64,000 nt of DNA. Origin: Casuarina equisetifolia. Its lineage: Eukaryota > Streptophyta > Magnoliopsida > Fagales > Casuarinaceae. Shown here one piece after another: positions 1 through 12,800 of the stretch. Location of the stretch: NCBI GenBank assembly GCA_028551475.1, contig CM052360.1, positions 15,426,501-15,490,500 on the forward strand. Direction: 5' to 3'. Within the stretch, counting starts at the first letter, position 1. Each line of letters opens with the position of its first letter. The translations under genes were made by a program, and so were the position numbers. The notes beneath the pieces were generated by a model. That model had not been told where the DNA came from. It saw only the letters and a list, made by a program, of their open reading frames with translations, and searched no databases.

Positions 1-395
1 TCCCCCATTTAAAATGTATTGTTGTATATAACTGATGGTGTGAATGTTGGATGCCACTTCTGATCCTTGACCCCTCCAATTTTATAATCTAGGTTATTGT
101 GGTCCATTGTTGTCTTCTATTGCTACTTCATTGATCTAGTAACAGTATAGAGTGTGGTTTTCTTATCAGTTGTTCTAACCAGGACAAGGCAAATCCTTTT
201 CATCTGTTTCTTTCTATGCAAGTTCACTTACTTTATGATGACAGTTAGTGAAAAATTAGCCAAAAAAAGCGAAGATTTATCAGTGGGAACTAACGGGACA
301 ATAATGTTTAATTTTAAAGAGGGCTGTGCACTAATCTGGTTGGAGTCAATCTCCCGTTCCAACTTCTGGCCCAAGTAGGGTCAGAAATCACCCAC

Positions 396-505
396 CTGGG
401 GCCCAGCCCAAATTGCTGCTCAACACACTCACCTCGGAGCTGGCCCAGCCCAAATTGGCCTGGCATAGGTGTTTGGAAGTGGACCAGGCTTGTTGGGCCC
501 CTTAG
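396..505. promoter_or_regulatory. Cluster of site II (TGGGCC/GGCCCA) motifs, possible promoter
   Basis: Three TCP-type site II cores lie within 110 bp: GGGCCCA at 399-405, GGCCCA at 442-447 and TGGGCC at 494-499. Such clusters are common in promoters of plant housekeeping genes and act in either orientation. No first exon could be recognised downstream, so the promoter reading is weak. The matching stretch of copy 2 would fall in the gap. Confidence 0.25.
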
Positions 506-2058
506 GCTTCTGCCATTATGTGATCCAAAAGGTTCATCTGAATAGAATTGTTCAATTTGGAATTCAATAAGAGGAAAAACGACACATCAGACAGGCGGCC
601 AAAGCACCTCCACTAACAACATTGCATAAAGTATTAAGGTGCCAACCCAAAAAAATGACTCATCTAAGGATTTTTCTCTTCCAAACCCACAATGAAATTG
701 AAAAAAGTCTATGGAAAAGTGCTTTAAAAAAAAATTCCAGAAAATAATAGTGATCCATATAGAATCTGGATGGATTCCATCCATAGATCTTAAACATTAA
801 AATGGCATTAGTCATTTTTAAAAAAATAAAAAATAACAAATAAAAAATAAAAATCTCTACAAAGCTGTAAGAAGGGCGGAAGAAGAAATGGATGAAAAGA
901 TTGTGCTTTGATCCGACGAATGGCCTTCAGACTCCGATGGAGGAGAAAGGGTAACAGTGTGGAGGTCTGGTGGAGAAGAGAAAGGCAAAGGGAGGAGAGA
1001 AACCTAAGCATTGAAAAGTGAAAGAATGACCTTAGCTTTCCTGAAAGTCAAAATACATGTCATTATTCCATTTACACTAATGTTGGGTTGGGTTGGGTTT
1101 GTGTTAGCTAAACAAAAATCTTTAAGCTTTTGGTCCATCTTTCTTTGGGAATTGGAAGCCAACTAATTGGAACAAAATTGGGTTGGTATGTTGGATATAG
1201 GTGAGCATTTGATCACCCCTAGCAACTAGGGTGATCAACGAATGTTGAAAGATAAATTAGTGATATTTTTCCAAAAGGATTGCTATATTTGTTGAAATTT
1301 CTGGCTCCAAAGTAATCAACATTGAGAACTCAAGAAGATGTGGAAAATTTATTTTTTACCTTGCACAAATCATATGAGTGGCATAAATATGAGTTTGACA
1401 CGGACATTATAAAGATAAATTTACCTCTTTTATTTTTTTTCCCCCCCATTTACTACTGCCTCCACCTGGTAAAGATATCCAACTTTGAATTTACCTTTCG
1501 TTTTGAATTTACTTCATAATCATATCCTATCTTCTGTTTCTTCTGTTTTACAGTTTTTTTTTTTTTTCTTTTTTTGGGTAGTCTTCTTTGTCTTCTCTCA
1601 TAAAAGGTAGGGAAGTTATAAATCCCAGCTATGTTAATGGTAGATGTAATCGCTTTAAGGCTTACTTGGTTTAAGGCTTATTGCTCTTCATGCTAGATTG
1701 CATGAAAGTCTGGCGTAGATACTCATGTTGATATTCTTAAATACTAGATTTTTTGACATAGGTTGGTTGGGAATCTACAAGAATGTCCTTTTGCAGTGCC
1801 ATCTTATTTGTTCATACTCTAAATCATGTATGTCAAGAAATAACTGTGTTTATTGGAACCTTATATGTTTCGCAAACAATATATACTGTGTATACAAAGC
1901 TAGAAATCTTGTGTTTCTAAAAAAGAATGCTTACATAGGGCCAAATTTGATCTCCTAGAGCATATCACAAGCACTGTTGGAAACCTTTTCGCTTCATTAG
2001 AAACTCTATTAATTCATTTTTAAAGGAGTTGGGACTAAGAAAGGTTCTACTTTTATAG
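506..2058. other. Non-coding stretch upstream of the first visible FTA exon
   Basis: I searched for the farnesyltransferase alpha N-terminal exon, which should end with a segment like LNPGNYT, and did not find it on the + strand. The stretch holds AT-rich runs, a short GGGTT-rich run near 1,083-1,100 and a pyrimidine-rich tract near 1,430-1,570. The small reading frames here lack recognisable domains. It is best read as intron or 5' flank of FTA. Confidence 0.5.
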
Positions 2059-5000
2059 GTATGGCATTTCAGGCGTTTAGTACTTGAGGCTCTCACTGCC
2101 AATTTGCATGAGGAACTGGTTCTTGTTGAGAATATTGCTAAGAGTAATTCCAAAAACTACCAGATCTGGTGAGTCAGTGCTATTATATGTGTCGATCTGC
2201 TTGTTTTCTCTGTAATTTGTGTAAAATAGAAGAGACATTCTATTGAAAATCTGATACTGATGTTTCATCTCCAAATATGGATGTGATCATGCTATACTGA
2301 ACTAATTAATCATCAGAGTTGATGCAACAGGCTACAGAGTGCTTGTTTTTTATTAGCCTTTTCAAATATAGGGATAGCATCAAGGTGGAATTTTGCCTTG
2401 AATTATTTAGATGGATTCCTGTTTCAGATCTGAGTTTGGTGTAAGAATCACATTGAAGTTCTCATCTTTTTAAATGTCTAGTAGGTTTAAGGTACTTGCT
2501 AGCAATATACGAATGTTAGATATTAAAGCATTTTCTATCTTATCTATTTATTTTACAAGTTCACTTTGTCAATGAGTTGTGGTTAGCCCTATCCTGTTGA
2601 TATACAACTATATGATGTTAATCTTTGTATTCTATCTTGGAAAATGCAACTTCTCTTAAACCTGCTATTTATTCATTTGTATCTTTTTACTTAATAAATC
2701 CACAAATGGGTAAGGTTAGATATAGTAGGTGTAGACTGAGAATGAACTGAATGGCCCCTTTTTTCTTGTTTTCTTTCATTCTACAAAAAGGATCAGATGA
2801 TTGTTATTACTATGGTAAGCTCAAGGATACCCTAGAAATTATGACATTTTCTCTTATAGTTCTATCTGTATTGGTGGTTGGTGGTTTCATTTTGATCTTT
2901 GTCATACTTTAAAGATTATTGGTGTGCCTAAATACCAAAGAGAGCAAAGTAGTAGCAAAAACACCTTAAATATAGAATCAAGTCCACACTAGAATCCCTT
3001 TCAAAGTAGAAATCAAAATCAAAACTCAAATCTCCCTCTTTAATGGAAGTTGTCACCTAGGTTTCAACCTCATAATAAACCTAAAGCTACTTCTAGGAGA
3101 GGAAACAAGAGTGCTCTCTCTGCCCCACTCTTTCCAGCCATTGTTCTTATTTCAAAGACAAAAGCAAAGCCAAACCTAATGATCTAAAAAACCCAACAAT
3201 AAAATAAAACCCAAAAGTAATCAATACTAGTCCAACCCCACATTGTAGCCCCTGGTCAAGATGGTCTTAAACAAAGCTATTGATCCAAAAAGTTTTCTTC
3301 CAAAATGAAGAGGTCATAAGTAAGGTTTGGGGTTAATTTTCTTAGAATAGAGGTGCTTAGGTCCTTGTGCAGTAGTAAAGGAGTCTAAGTCTTTAATATT
3401 TCTCTACAATATACAAATGTGTTTTATTTAGTGGGCTTAAAATCTGTAAATAAATAATAATGAAGTCATGAACAAGTTCTTTTTTCTTTTTTTTCCTCAG
3501 CTCCTATTAAATTGACTAGAGCAATTTCTTTTTCTTTTTCTTTTTTTTTTGTTAAAAAAAAAAAAGAAATAAAAGATTGGTTGATGTTTGAGTTGGGAAA
3601 TTATTAAGAAAACGAGTTGGGACATGCCTCTTCCATTTAAAATTGCTCTCCATTTTTCCTTTTTACCTTTTAATGTTTTTCAATGGTTAGATGTCCAGGC
3701 CTGAACTTTTCCTGCTTTGCTAAATTAGCATCCTTCCCCACGAGTATTGTCTCCCACAATTTAGGGTTTGAAAGGGCAGCGTGAGAGTTAACTTTGGTTG
3801 AACTGGAACCCTTACCAATAAGAATGGGATGAAGTGTGAGGTCTTTGCTTTATGGTCCACTGGGTGCGTGTATGACTTACCAATATAATAGACATAGTTG
3901 ATAACTGTGAATACTCTAATCATAGGCTCTTTAAATTTTCACTTTTTTGAAGATGCAAGTCTTGGTGGGTCAGGAGAGTATTAAAACAGGTAACTACGAT
4001 GACTTTTGACTCCTGATTTCATTGCCCTTGTAGGTGTCTGATGATTCTGAGGATCTCTACTTAAATGTGACAGAGACTGGCCTATGTGATTTTCTAATTT
4101 AACCAGATTAAATTTGAAGTTAGCAGCTATGTTTAAAATGTTTGAAGGGATCTGAGTTTCGTAGTTGCTTAGCTTAAGTAGAATGCAATCTCCGAAGGCC
4201 CTAAGACATTCGCTTGTGCACAGGTCAACAATTCCTTTTGAATGCAGTATCTTCAGTGTATACTACGTCATTGTTTAGTTTTCATTTCTCTCTTTTTTTT
4301 TTCCCTCCCCCGACATTTTGTTTAAATAGTTTCTTATGATTTATGTAAAGTGTAGTTGTCATTTTATTATATCCATCCAACTGCAAATTATTCTTGTGTT
4401 CTTTACCCTTACCCAAGTACCACGGCATTGATCTTAGTGACAGATATTTGTAGGCATCATAGGAGGTGGGTCGCTGAGAAATTGGGAACTGCTGCTACAA
4501 GTAAGGAACTTGAATTCACCAAGAAGATACTTGCCCTTGATGCTAAAAATTATCATGCCTGGTCCCATAGGCAGGTTTGTTGCTCCTCTTCCTTCTTTGT
4601 GCCAAATAAGTGGCACAAAACTCCTTGTTTGTAACTTGTGTACTGTTGGGGTCAGATTTTGTATATTGGTAGTTAAATAGTATTCCATTTAACCTTTTTA
4701 CTCCTTTTTATTTGTCTTTTTCCTTGTAGTGCAGTGGGTTCTGCGGGCACTAGGAGGATGGGAAGATGAACTTGACTATTGTTGTCAGCTCCTTGAAGAA
4801 GATGTTTACAATAATTCTGCTTGGAATGAGGTATAGTACCTGCTGCTTGTTTGGTTAAAGTTGCAATTATGTCTTTGACTTGCCTTTTTCAAGTTAACTC
4901 TTCCTTGCTTCAAATATCTAGTTACATGGGTGAGAATTGGGTAATCTACTGGAGTAGTACAGCTTAGTATGGAATAATTGTATTACAGTGTAGTATGGAA

Positions 5001-5803
5001 CAGTTAGTTCAGAATAGTCTGGAAGCATTATTAGAAAATCAAGTATCTAGAACTATTTAGTTCTGGATTTCAGGACGGAGCTTATCTTTTTAATTTGCGA
5101 CATTTGAGTTCTGCATCTGCCAGTGCCAACAATTATCATCTCATACTGCTTCTGAGTCAAAACATTAAACACCTGCTTTTTTGGGACTGCTTTTGTCTTG
5201 AAATTCTACTTTGAGCGATCCTTGTTTATGAAATTCTAGCCAAAATGGTCAATAACATTGGTCAAGCCGTTTTTGAGGGTCTGTATTGAAGTCTGCCAAC
5301 TACTTTTTTAGCAGCGTTTACTCCGTTTTTTTGGTATTCCTTAAAACGATCATATATTTTGTTTGCAACAGAGATACTTTGTTATAAAGATGTCTCCCCT
5401 TCTGGGAGGCCTAGAGGCCATGAGAGAGTCTGAAGTGAGTTATGCCATTGAAGCCATACTAGCGAACCCTGACAATGAGAGCCCGTGGAGATATCTTCGA
5501 GGGCTTTACAAAGGTGACACCCAGTCCTGGGTGAATGATCCTCGAGTCTCTGCAGCGTGTTTGAAGGTTTTGAGTGCCAAAAACAACTGTATGTTTGCTC
5601 TGAGCACGCTTTTGGAACTTCTCTGCCATGGTCTCCAACCAAATCAAGAGCTGATGGATGTTGTGAGTGCTCTGAAGATTTCAGGCCCAGAACAACAGGA
5701 TCCTGACTTGGCAAGAACAGTTTGTTCGATTTTGGAACATGTCGACCCGATCAGAGCTAACTATTGGAAGTGGCGTAAGAGCAGGCTTCCCCATGCCGCA
5801 TAA
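2059..5803 (+). CDS. FTA: Protein farnesyltransferase/geranylgeranyltransferase I alpha subunit, exons 2 to last (copy 1)
   Basis: Shared alpha subunit of the two CaaX prenyltransferases, which attach farnesyl or geranylgeranyl to C-terminal cysteines in the cytosol; the alpha subunit scaffolds the catalytic beta subunit. Exons: 2059-2168, 4454-4574, 4735-4830, 5372-5803, joining in phase to 252 residues plus stop. PPTA-type helical repeats are visible as [42 protein letters not shown] and [15 protein letters not shown], and the C-terminal part has [15 protein letters not shown]. Exon borders follow GT-AG. The family is usually about 320-350 residues, so some 80-95 N-terminal residues are missing. 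Exon 1 is not found in 1-2058 and may lie outside the window or be lost. The gene is convergent with NTH1. The frame is open through all visible exons. Confidence 0.88.
2169..4453 (+). other. FTA intron, 2.3 kb (copy 1)
   Basis: Lies between donor CTG|GTGAGT and acceptor TTTGTAG|G, joining TG to G to complete a Trp codon. No nested gene was recognised. It has pyrimidine and A-rich tracts at 3,480-3,570. This is one of the stretches where the two large copies differ most visibly. Confidence 0.7.
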
Positions 5804-6858
5804 TATTGAAAAGGCTTAATCGGCTAAGGAATGAGCTGATTGTCTCATATCACTGTCAAATTTTCCCTGATTGTCCATCTCCTTCTGTAACTTCTTCCCA
5901 GTATATACCTGTTGTGAGAATAGTAAAAACCCTGCTCCAACTTGACCAACATTCTTATTAAAGCGCCATTAAATCTTGTTAGCCCAATTTTTTCTTTAAA
6001 AAAAAAAAAAAAAATTGGGTGAGATTGTTGTTTGCTTTTAACTACAAAGTTTCTGTCAGACATTAACAGAGCTATGAACCGGACGAGTGTGTTTCTTTTT
6101 GCTTGTACCCCCTAGAATGGACTTTGTAATGGAAGTGGCAACTTAGATGAGACCTCAAATGCCCAGCTCCCAACAAAGTTTATTAAAAATTTTCACAGAT
6201 CTTTCATGAGGTGTGAGTCGAGTATTTTTCCGTGGTGGATCCACGCGATGCAGAAATACGTCTCTAGTGTGCTTTGTGATTCTCTTCTTCCGAACTGACA
6301 ATTTTGTTGCAACAATCGTTAGTTCTGTGATTAATGCTTTGTTAAACTCGCATTTTTATCCAAAAAAGTCACTACATGTGGTAGGATTGATGCCATAATA
6401 GTTAGTTTTCTTTAGAGAACTTTTAGGCGTCGAGAGCGGTGTGCCATACGTGTTTTCCTCGAAGCAGATGCTCTTTCAAGCGTTATTAACCACTACATGG
6501 ACTTCCAAAAGATCAATGATCCAAATTCCCAAATGTCAGTTATTTGAGCCATTGAAATGATCCATCATCCTCCCATGAATTCCACAAATAATTTTTCACA
6601 GCTGTCTTATTTTATAGCATTGAGATTCAATCCGAATTGCTCCTTTCTGAGGAAGGAATTTTAGACTTAAACATCCAGAATGTGTATTCAGATTGGGTTA
6701 GAATGTTGGTTCGAAGGGAAACACTTGTCCCACAGTTCTGTCAGCTGAAAATGTTGTTCCCATTCCCTTCAAAGCTATACAAAAGGCAACACATCTTCCT
6801 TCTAAATTACATCAATGGCCCATGGATACTTAGAAAGCAAAAACGAGGACCGAAGTGA
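5804..6858. other. Convergent intergenic region, FTA 3' to NTH1 3' (copy 1)
   Basis: About 1.05 kb between the two stop codons; it should hold both 3' UTRs. There is a poly-A run near 6,000. The last substitution separating the two large copies is at 6,292; to the right of it they are nearly identical. No further gene was seen. Confidence 0.6.
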
Positions 6859-9800
6859 TCAAATCTTGTTGCTCTTACCAGACTTTTTGGACTTGGACGA
6901 CGGGCTCCAGGTCCCACTCAAGGCAGAAGAAGGGCAGTACTCACTTACTCCGCACATTCTACAGTTAGGTCTGACGGGCGTACAAACCGTTTGTCCAAAC
7001 CCTACCTGATTAAGTACAATTCAGAACCAAAAAATTTATCTTTTTCTCATAATCACACAAAAAATATGCATCTTTTCCTGAACAGAACAACATCAACAAA
7101 TATGGCTATTGTTTGCAAACATGTGAACAACATTAGCAAACATGGCTATTCTATGCAAATATGTGAACAACATTAGCAACCATGGCTATTCTATGCAAAT
7201 ATGTAAGGAATGCCATCACGACAGTATTATTTAAACTTGATAAAAAAATAGGTTTTTGATCTTTTGAGAAATTGAAAAGTACAAAGGTATAAACAAAGGT
7301 CATTTCATAGAAGCAAACTTTAATTTATTTCTTTTTCATTGTGCTCAACTCACTTTTGGGCAAAACCAAAAAGTGAATATAGGAAACGAATGATATCGTA
7401 GGATGTGCCCAGTTTTTTAATTCTGCACACAATTACACATACTTCACTCAAGGTAATAAGTAGAATTTCAAACAAAGACATTCTTTAGTAACTGAAAAAA
7501 AAAAAAAAAAAAGCTCAAAATCTCGGGGTCAGGGATCACAACTGTAGTGCAGCACCGTAACTATTTAAAGAAGAAATACTTGATAATAAAACTAGAAAAT
7601 AAATATGACCAGCAACTAAAACAATTACAAAATTTTGATTCACATTACAGCATCTACATTTTTTTTTTTTTTTTTGGTTTCAAATAAACAATATGAATAT
7701 GATTTTTGAGCAACATGTTGCAGAAAACATCAATAGATGAAGGGAAAAAGAAGAGAGAAAATAGAAAAAGAGTAGCAGTCAGAAAGGTTAACACCACACT
7801 TAGGTTTCTTCTTTGCCAAAGTAGTCTTTATAATAGTCTAGGGAAGATACAACCGTGTAAGTATGCTCCAACTACGAAACTAAAGCACCATATATCCCAT
7901 CAATACTTGCTTTCAAGCTGTAGCAACAATATCATACATGGCCAAATTACTTAAGATTATATGTAAAACTATACTTGGACTCTTCCTGTAAAAGATCTGC
8001 AAGTTGTTCTCCCACATTCACATAAGGTCCACAAATTAAGCTACCACTTAATTTCTCCAAAATAAAATGTCTTTCACCTTCGATATGCTTCGTTCAATCC
8101 ATATACCATAGCTTTAAACCAGCCTTGGCACTAGATCTAGCAATAGTTAGCTGGTTTTCACTAGCTAGGCACCTAGAATCCCTCACAAAAAATGTTTAGT
8201 ATCTTAAGAGGAAACCTAAAAATCCTCCATTGATCCCATCGAGCTTGCATGTATGGGATTCTATTGGTAATCATGTTTAAAAAAAATAAAAAAATCCTTT
8301 GCTAAGAGAGGAATCAAGATGATGTCATCTTATATGTGTTTGATATCTACTTATTTACACAACAAATATTCCTTAGATTAAAAATATTTATGTTCATTCA
8401 AAATATTCCTTAGATTCCGCTAAACCATGTCTTAATGGTTTAGACATAAGATAAGGGTTAAGGAAAAGTCACATCCGCTAATACTTAAAAATCCGTGTCC
8501 CTACTCTTTTTGACTGGAAGAATAGCCTTAAAAAATTGTACCCAAGGGGCTCTAGCAATTAATTTACCTGTATGTGACCATAAACATGGATGAAAGCAAC
8601 GCATCCAAAGACTCAAAAAGAAACAAAAGTTCAAGAGGAAGAGTAAAGAAATGACAGAGCTTCAATGTTGTTCTGATATCTAAGAACACTATTTGATCAC
8701 TCCGCTTCAATAAGATAAAGTTGCGCAAGTAAAAGGCCCTTGAATCAGTGACTGAAGGGTCAAAACATGCAGCGAGTTGTTCAACTTCGGCCTTAGTGTC
8801 ACAATGTCCAAGTAGAAGAACTAGAAGCAAAAACGGTAGACTAGGTCTTATTGTCTAAGTGCGGTGAGCACACTGGCTAGATCACACATTTGAATGGTCT
8901 CCAACTCAAATAAGACAAGCATTGCACTCCAGGTCAGTCTTCTAATATGCCTCGGGCTATTTGAATAATTACAAAACTTACACTTTTCATCATGAATAAG
9001 TCAATGGACTTGTCTCCCATGAAAAAGAATGGAGGATTAGATCTACATTCCCTGCATTTTGAACCTAACCAAATATTTTCCTCTAGAAAGAGAGAAAAGA
9101 GAGAGAGCGAGAAGGGGAGGAGGAGAAGGAGGCGGAGGAGGTAACAAAAGGAAGAGAGAGAAGAATAAGAGGAAGAAGAAAGGTGATTGGTGTAATAAAC
9201 CTGAACTCAAACCAAATCATATTCTAAGCTCAAACTAACCTACCGTCTAATAGATGGTTCAACCCATTATTAACTGTTTCAACCAGCTATTCTAGGGGAG
9301 CTACTCTAGGGTATTCCCCTTGCACTCACTTTTGGTTTAAACAATTAAAAGACCGCCTCAGTTAAACCATTTCCACCAATTACTCCAGTCTGGCTTTTAA
9401 AACATTAGTGCTTTCCCACCAGAGTTTTGTTATGCTCTTTAACTACATCGAACATCAAATGGAATGGGATGCTCAAGGATGAAAAACTCAGGAACAAAGA
9501 AAGACCAGTGCATTTGTTTGCAGAAGTCCAGATGGAACACACTGCAAGAAGTTCCTCGGGAAAAATAGAAATCCCTGGTCAAATTGATTACAGTAGAATC
9601 AATCGCTTATGAGCACACACTTCATCTATGTTGCTCCTGCTACCCCCAACTTCACCACATTAAGCAATTTTTCTTCATATTTTCTAGTTATGGCTTTCAC
9701 TCACATTCCTTCAGTATAAAAAACACTCACTGCCTCCATCAATTACAATGCTTGTAAGTCACTAAAACATCTAAAGTTCAATGCTCTGCTACTGCAGCGT

Positions 9801-12800
9801 GTTAAGGCAATGACCTAGCAGCTGTAGCTTCAGATACAGCGTAAATTTAGCAACAAAAAGAGAAACTGATTCACCAAAAAGAAGGAATTTGTGAACTTTC
9901 CGGTGGAAAACCAAATATAGCACACACATATCTTGTTACAAACAGCGAAGATATGTATTTAAAGTTAGCATATGTGCATGTGCTGAGTTTTTCTTTTTTC
10001 CATTTTCTTTTAGCTACACTCACCAAAAGGGGGTTAATTGGAGACCATTCCTCCTTCGGAAGCCATAGTTGCAACGCTTCTCTTGTTTCCTCAGGTGTCG
10101 AAGTTTTCTAGCAAAGGCAATAGGGTTAGCAACTGTTATATGCCATGAAGAACTTTAAATACCATCATGATTCAAGTGAGAAACAAAGAAGGCCACACTA
10201 TATTATCCCCAACTTGCATCGGTTCTTATTGTAAATATAACAAGATGAAGGAGAAAGCTATTAAATAAACAAAGAAGGTGCAGAACTAGGCTAAGAAAGG
10301 ATTTAGGTGTATCTGGGACTGCTGGACCAATAATTCTTAGCATCCCTCAGTTGCATAAAAGAAAAATATAAACCGACCGCATCTTTTCTAAAGTTCATAG
10401 GTTTCAGAGTTGCCACATTTTCCTACTGTAGCTACCAACTAACAAACACACCCTCTCCCACCAGGGTTATTGCCAAAAATTGGTCAATGGATGTAAAGAG
10501 CAGGTCTCAAGTGCACGATGACTTCCACTTTTCTAATGAGGGGGAGGGATAAATAGATCAAGTGCTCCTTGGGGGGAAAAGAAATTAATAAGATTGGGCA
10601 AATTTCCAGAGGGTAGAAATCAATTTTCAAAAATATACCCAAGTTGATAATAGCAATAAGAGGTACCTGTTTTGTGCCTGGCCTCGACACCCATCCAAGC
10701 CGATTACAAATTCGGTGCACGTGAGTATCTACACATATCCCTTGAATATTATTCCATCCAACATTCATAACCTAGGCACCACATACTACACAATTTGAGA
10801 TGCTAAAGTAACACTCTGACTTAAAAAGACAATACAACCAACGCCTACCAAGTGAGCCATCTTAGGGCCTATCCCTGGAAGCAAGAGTAATTCTTCCAAT
10901 GAGCTAGGAATGTCTCCATTGTACTTTGTGAGACAAATTTTTGCAATTTTCTTCAAGTTAGTAGCTTTTCTTGTATAAAATCCAACCTAAAATTTCAAGG
11001 AAAAAAGAATATATTGATAAACAAAAATAGTAAAGACAAGAATAAAACTTTCAGAAACTATAGCTGAAAGGTGTCATACAGGGTAAATCAAGCTTTTGAG
11101 AGTTGCTTCATCGGATTTGTCAATAGCATCGGCATTAAGCAGACCATTTTGAAGCAGACGCTGAATTGCTCCTGCAGTCCTAAGACTTCTCTAGGTTAAG
11201 TTTGAAGGCCATCGAGCAAAAACTAGAACATGATTTAGAGCAACAAGTGAATATGTATATACAGAACATAGAAGAATATTCATGTTCATCAACCAAACTT
11301 ACAATACAAATCCCAGTGCAGGGAAAGACAAGTTTCAGAACTATTTAGGTTGCTTCTGAGCCCACTTTAGTGCATACAGGACCACCACGTAACTTTAAAC
11401 AGTCCAAATTACAGAACTCTATAAGTTTTATATATTAATATTCTTTCTAATAAAAATTTGATACAATCTACTTCAATGAAAAAAGCCACAAACTTCATTA
11501 TTTTTGTACAACACCTTCGAACCAGGAAAAGTACCTAGAAGGGAAACGAATTTAGCATTTATTAAATTATCACAAAAAGGGTACTCAGGAAGGATATTCG
11601 CAAATGCTAACAAGGTTGAAGTGACTTTCAGACTGCCATATAATGGAACAGGTTTTGTGTGTGGACAAAACTTTCTACAATAGAGAAGAAAAAGAAAACG
11701 AAATTGTTTTCCATAGCAAAAATAATTTTTATTGATGCTTAAGGTCGAAGGTCTAGAATCGTTCAGCCAATCATCCCCAACCTTGGTAAATTAAATTAAG
11801 TGTTTTGACTCATTTCAGTCAAACTCTCTTTACCCTTTTACTTTTGTTTCATCATCTCAGAAATCATTTTTCCTTAAGTTGCAATAAGCATTGTTTCCTC
11901 TTTTTTGTTGGAAAAATTAAGGAAATCGAGCACCAAACACAAACATGCAATAAAATCAACAAATAATCCCAATGTCTATGCAGCAACAATTTTCTCTCCT
12001 TTAAATTTTTGGGGGGCATCACGTAAGTAGTAAAAAGAGGAAAAATTCTCTGGCAGCTCTCTCTTGTACAGACATGGAGTTTTCAAACCCATACATTCAT
12101 AGGCTGCAATATGAGAGACAACTCTAACTGGCAAAATGCAGTTTTTCCCTTCAAGAAAAATAACCATTTTTCCGTTTGCTCCTAATTTCGACTCCCCAAT
12201 TTATAATTATTATTTATCTTGGGAGAATCCTATTGGACTTTACCTAGTGTTATCTTCTCCAAATTTGGCCCCCAACTTTTTCTTCAAATTTTCTACGATT
12301 CATTAACAATTGTTATTCATCAATCTGTCATTTATCTAACCCACTGCAACCTATGGCCTCAGCATCTTACCCATCAAACAACCACAAGAACTTTCCACTC
12401 ACTTTACTTACACAAAACCCTTGATCCATATTAAGACTCTCCTCTAGTTACCTCATTATTGAACCTCATTTGGGCACAATTTCATTCTTTTCTCTTTCTA
12501 ATAATTTAGCAGCCACTCACAACTAAGTATCCCAGAATTTGCAATTGCTCCATTTGGCAAACCCAACAGGCTCACATACCCAAACCCTTTTGTACAAGTA
12601 CATGAACGTATACATAATAAAGTCTAGTGGCATGATGATTCTCTATGCCATCCAGCCATTTTTCTTAAAACTTCAAATAATCTAACATCTTCAAGCTTTC
12701 CTTTGCCATATTTACTGAATCTTACCGTTACTCTGGTTCTTTTTTGTGAATTAAGACCTCTTCCCCCTTTTAAACTAAGCACGGATGACTTCTCATTTCC

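Larger units (their letters stand above)
7006..10023 (-). other. NTH1 last intron, 3.0 kb (copy 1)
   Basis: Separates the exon ending in INPLL from the exon carrying the iron-sulphur cysteines. It contains a 40-bp tandem repeat (7,086-7,205), an apparent Ty1/copia relic (about 7,970-8,300) and a GA-rich tract (about 9,080-9,180). No other gene was recognised. Confidence 0.75.

Noticed and set aside
808-1011. 67-codon frame on the - strand conserved in both large copies
   Set aside because: Low-complexity Leu/Phe-rich translation of a purine-rich tract; conservation is explained by the duplication itself.
5382-5714. 110-codon frame on the - strand opposite the last FTA exon
   Set aside because: It is the antisense shadow of conserved FTA coding sequence.
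7086-7205. CRISPR-like regular repeat
   Set aside because: The three 40-bp units abut without spacers and the genome is a plant nuclear one; it is a minisatellite.
8564-8830. Open 88-codon frame on the - strand in the last NTH1 intron
   Set aside because: No recognisable domain, no splice signals to join it to a gene, and it lies next to a transposon relic; treated as chance.
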